This document shows positions 33,667 to 34,779 of a stretch of 34,779 nt of DNA, in pieces. The stretch spans positions 1 to 34,779 of the forward strand of contig JACAEW010000132.1 in the NCBI GenBank assembly GCA_013388675.1, written 5' to 3'. Both the position numbers and the translations under genes were made by a program. The notes beneath the pieces are model-generated. The model saw nothing but the letters and a program-made list of their open reading frames with translations. It was not told the origin of the DNA and made no database searches. The first letter of the stretch is position 1. Every line of letters begins with the position of its first letter. The stretch comes from Syntrophaceae bacterium (GTDB lineage: Bacteria > Desulfobacterota > SM23-61).

Positions 33667-34524
33667 TTATTTTGGGTATTCGTAAAATCCTTTGCCGCTT
33701 TTCCTGCCGAAATGCCCGGCCCGGACCATTTTTCGAAGGAGCGGTGCCGGGCGGTATTTCGGGTCTCCCAGCTCTTTGTACAGGTTCTCCTGAACACTCA
33801 GCAGCGTGTCAAGCCCGACCATGTCGGCCAGGGCCAGCGGGCCGATGGGATGGTTGGCGCCGAGCATCATCCCTTTGTCGATATCTTCCGCCGAGGCAAC
33901 GCCTTCCGCCAGGACGAAGATGGCCTCGTTGATCATGGGAACCAGGATGCGGTTGACGGCAAACCCGGGGGCCTCGTTCACCGCGATGGGGGTCTTTCCC
34001 ATTTTTTCCGCCAGGGTTTTGATGATCCCGGAGGTCTCTTCCGAGGTCATCTGACCTTTGATTACTTCTACGAGCTTCATGACCGGAACGGGATTGAAAA
34101 AATGCATGCCGATGACCCGGGCAGGTTTCTTAGTAACCGAGGCGATCTCGGTGATGGAAAGGCCTGAGGTGTTCGAAGCCAGGATGGCCTCCTTTTCGGT
34201 GAGCTGATCGAGTTCCTTGTAAACCTGCTTTTTCAGCTCCATGTTTTCCACCACCGCCTCGATGACCACCTGCGCCCCTTTGACCGCGGTCCCCAGTTCA
34301 ACCAGCCCTTTGATCCTGTCCAGGATCCCGCCCGCCTGCTCTTTCGTCATCTTCCCCTTGCTAATGTTCCGCTCAAAGTTTTTCTTGATGTAATTGAGCC
34401 CCCCTTGGACGAAGCGGTCTTCGATATCCCTCATGGAAACCTCATATCCGGCCTCGGCCGCCACCTGGGCGATGCCCGAGCCCATCAATCCCGCTCCCAG
34501 CACGCAAATTTTCTTAATCTCCAT
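33667..34524 (-). CDS. hbd: 3-hydroxybutyryl-CoA dehydrogenase
   Basis: A 285-aa NAD(P)-dependent enzyme interconverting 3-hydroxyacyl-CoA and acetoacetyl-CoA. The Rossmann motif is [11 protein letters not shown] (10-20); the catalytic set is S120 in SNTSGLSI, H141 in [11 protein letters not shown]153, and N191 in APGFAVNRI. Length is typical of the short, monofunctional clostridial-type Hbd. AAAGGAGCGGGAG precedes the ATG. It is downstream of a thiolase gene and upstream of the mutase genes; the set would serve butyrate formation or oxidation. Confidence 0.95.
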   Translation of the reverse strand: MEIKKICVLGAGLMGSGIAQVAAEAGYEVSMRDIEDRFVQGGLNYIKKNFERNISKGKMTKEQAGGILDRIKGLVELGTAVKGAQVVIEAVVENMELKKQVYKELDQLTEKEAILASNTSGLSITEIASVTKKPARVIGMHFFNPVPVMKLVEVIKGQMTSEETSGIIKTLAEKMGKTPIAVNEAPGFAVNRILVPMINEAIFVLAEGVASAEDIDKGMMLGANHPIGPLALADMVGLDTLLSVQENLYKELGDPKYRPAPLLRKMVRAGHFGRKSGKGFYEYPK

Positions 34525-34547
34525 CTCCCGCTCCTTTTTTTCATTTT

Positions 34548-34642
34548 ATGGGACGCTGATTTGCGCAGAAAAAACGGATAAGCAGCAGAAAAAAAGCATG
34601 ATTCTAAGCTGAATATTCTATCTGCTTTTAACTGCGTCCCAT
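34548..34642. repeat. Inverted-repeat element between thiolase and hbd
   Basis: ATGGGACGC (34548-34556) and GCGTCCCAT (34634-34642) are perfect 9-bp terminal inverted repeats bounding a 95-bp A-rich element. A second matched word, GCAGA / TCTGC, lies just inside each end. It resembles small dispersed non-autonomous or REP-like elements; it has no coding frame and ends about 24 nt before the hbd start and 12 nt after the thiolase stop. Confidence 0.55.
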
Positions 34643-34654
34643 TCAAAAATCGAA

Positions 34655-34779
34655 TTACAATCTTTCCACGATCATGCTCATGCCCATGCCGCCGCCCACG
34701 CAAAGCGTGGCCAATCCCATCTTCAAACCCCTGCGAGCCATCTCGTAAAGCAGGGTAATGACGATCCGGGCCCCGGTGG
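34655..34779 (-). CDS. Acetyl-CoA acetyltransferase (thiolase), C-terminal end only
   Basis: The last 41 codons of a thiolase; the gene enters from the right edge. The sequence [16 protein letters not shown] and the closing [19 protein letters not shown] are the conserved C-terminal thiolase signature, with the active-site Cys in CVGGGMG. It supplies or cleaves acetoacetyl-CoA (or 3-ketoacyl-CoA), and hbd follows directly. Confidence 0.93.
   Translation of the reverse strand, partial: TGARIVITLLYEMARRGLKMGLATLCVGGGMGMSMIVERL

Overview
The window (about 34.8 kb, GC-rich) looks like chromosome from a Gram-negative, anaerobic Desulfobacterota-type ('deltaproteobacterial') organism. The evidence is outer-membrane biogenesis genes (lptE, bamD), type IV pilus genes (pilB, pilC), the gene order cinA-thpR-recA-recX-alaS, [FeFe]-hydrogenase-like redox sensors, and B12-dependent acyl-CoA mutase genes beside 3-hydroxyacyl-CoA dehydrogenase and thiolase. 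The lineage is inferred from gene content only. No phage, plasmid, transposase, CRISPR array or classical defence island is visible. Several genes start at TTG (rpsT, lptE, rsmA, pgpA, cinA, the alpha/beta hydrolase).

Left end (1-4441, minus strand): a five-gene overlapping operon of regulatory proteins. In transcription order it holds an RsbW-like ATPase, a ferredoxin plus hydrogenase-like iron-sulfur protein, a DRTGG-domain protein, a stand-alone GHKL ATPase, and a ferredoxin/hydrogenase-like/histidine-kinase fusion that runs off the window. A good sigma70-type promoter sits in front. Such sets accompany electron-bifurcating [FeFe]-hydrogenase genes in other anaerobes, so hydrogenase or NADH-linked subunits may lie just outside the left edge (inference).

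Housekeeping block (4631-14891): murJ (minus), rpsT (plus), then a minus-strand operon leuS - 917-aa envelope protein - 356-aa LPP20-like protein - lptE - holA. The leuS-lptE-holA order is familiar; two extra envelope genes are inserted in it. The 917-aa protein combines a DUF799/GNA1162-like domain, an Fn3 domain and two tandem beta-helix modules.

15194-23039 (minus): a CAU-anticodon tRNA with its own promoter and terminator, a TtcA-like tRNA thiolase, the overlapping operon tsaD - DUF2062 - rsmA - alpha/beta hydrolase, then pilB-pilC. A divergent promoter region at 23076-23242 separates pilB from the plus-strand operon pgpA - cinA - thpR - recA - recX - alaS (23342-29994). On the right (30060-34779, minus) lie bamD, then thiolase (partial), 3-hydroxybutyryl-CoA dehydrogenase, a small CGGC/CPTAC cysteine protein, and the two subunits of an acyl-CoA mutase. 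The large subunit carries Phe and Gln where methylmalonyl-CoA mutase has Tyr and Arg, which points to an isobutyryl-CoA-mutase-like substrate and, with its neighbours, to reversible C4 acyl-CoA metabolism.

The most unusual non-coding signal is a set of degenerate intergenic arrays with a strict 7-nt period at 15383, 16202, 26755 and 31378. Three of them are built as inverted pairs of arrays, and the repeated word differs between loci. Other highlights are the altered H-cluster motifs in the two hydrogenase-like sensors, the beta-helix envelope protein inside the lptE operon, and the mutase active-site substitutions. I did not find a clearly new multi-gene system; the strongest candidates are listed with tests.
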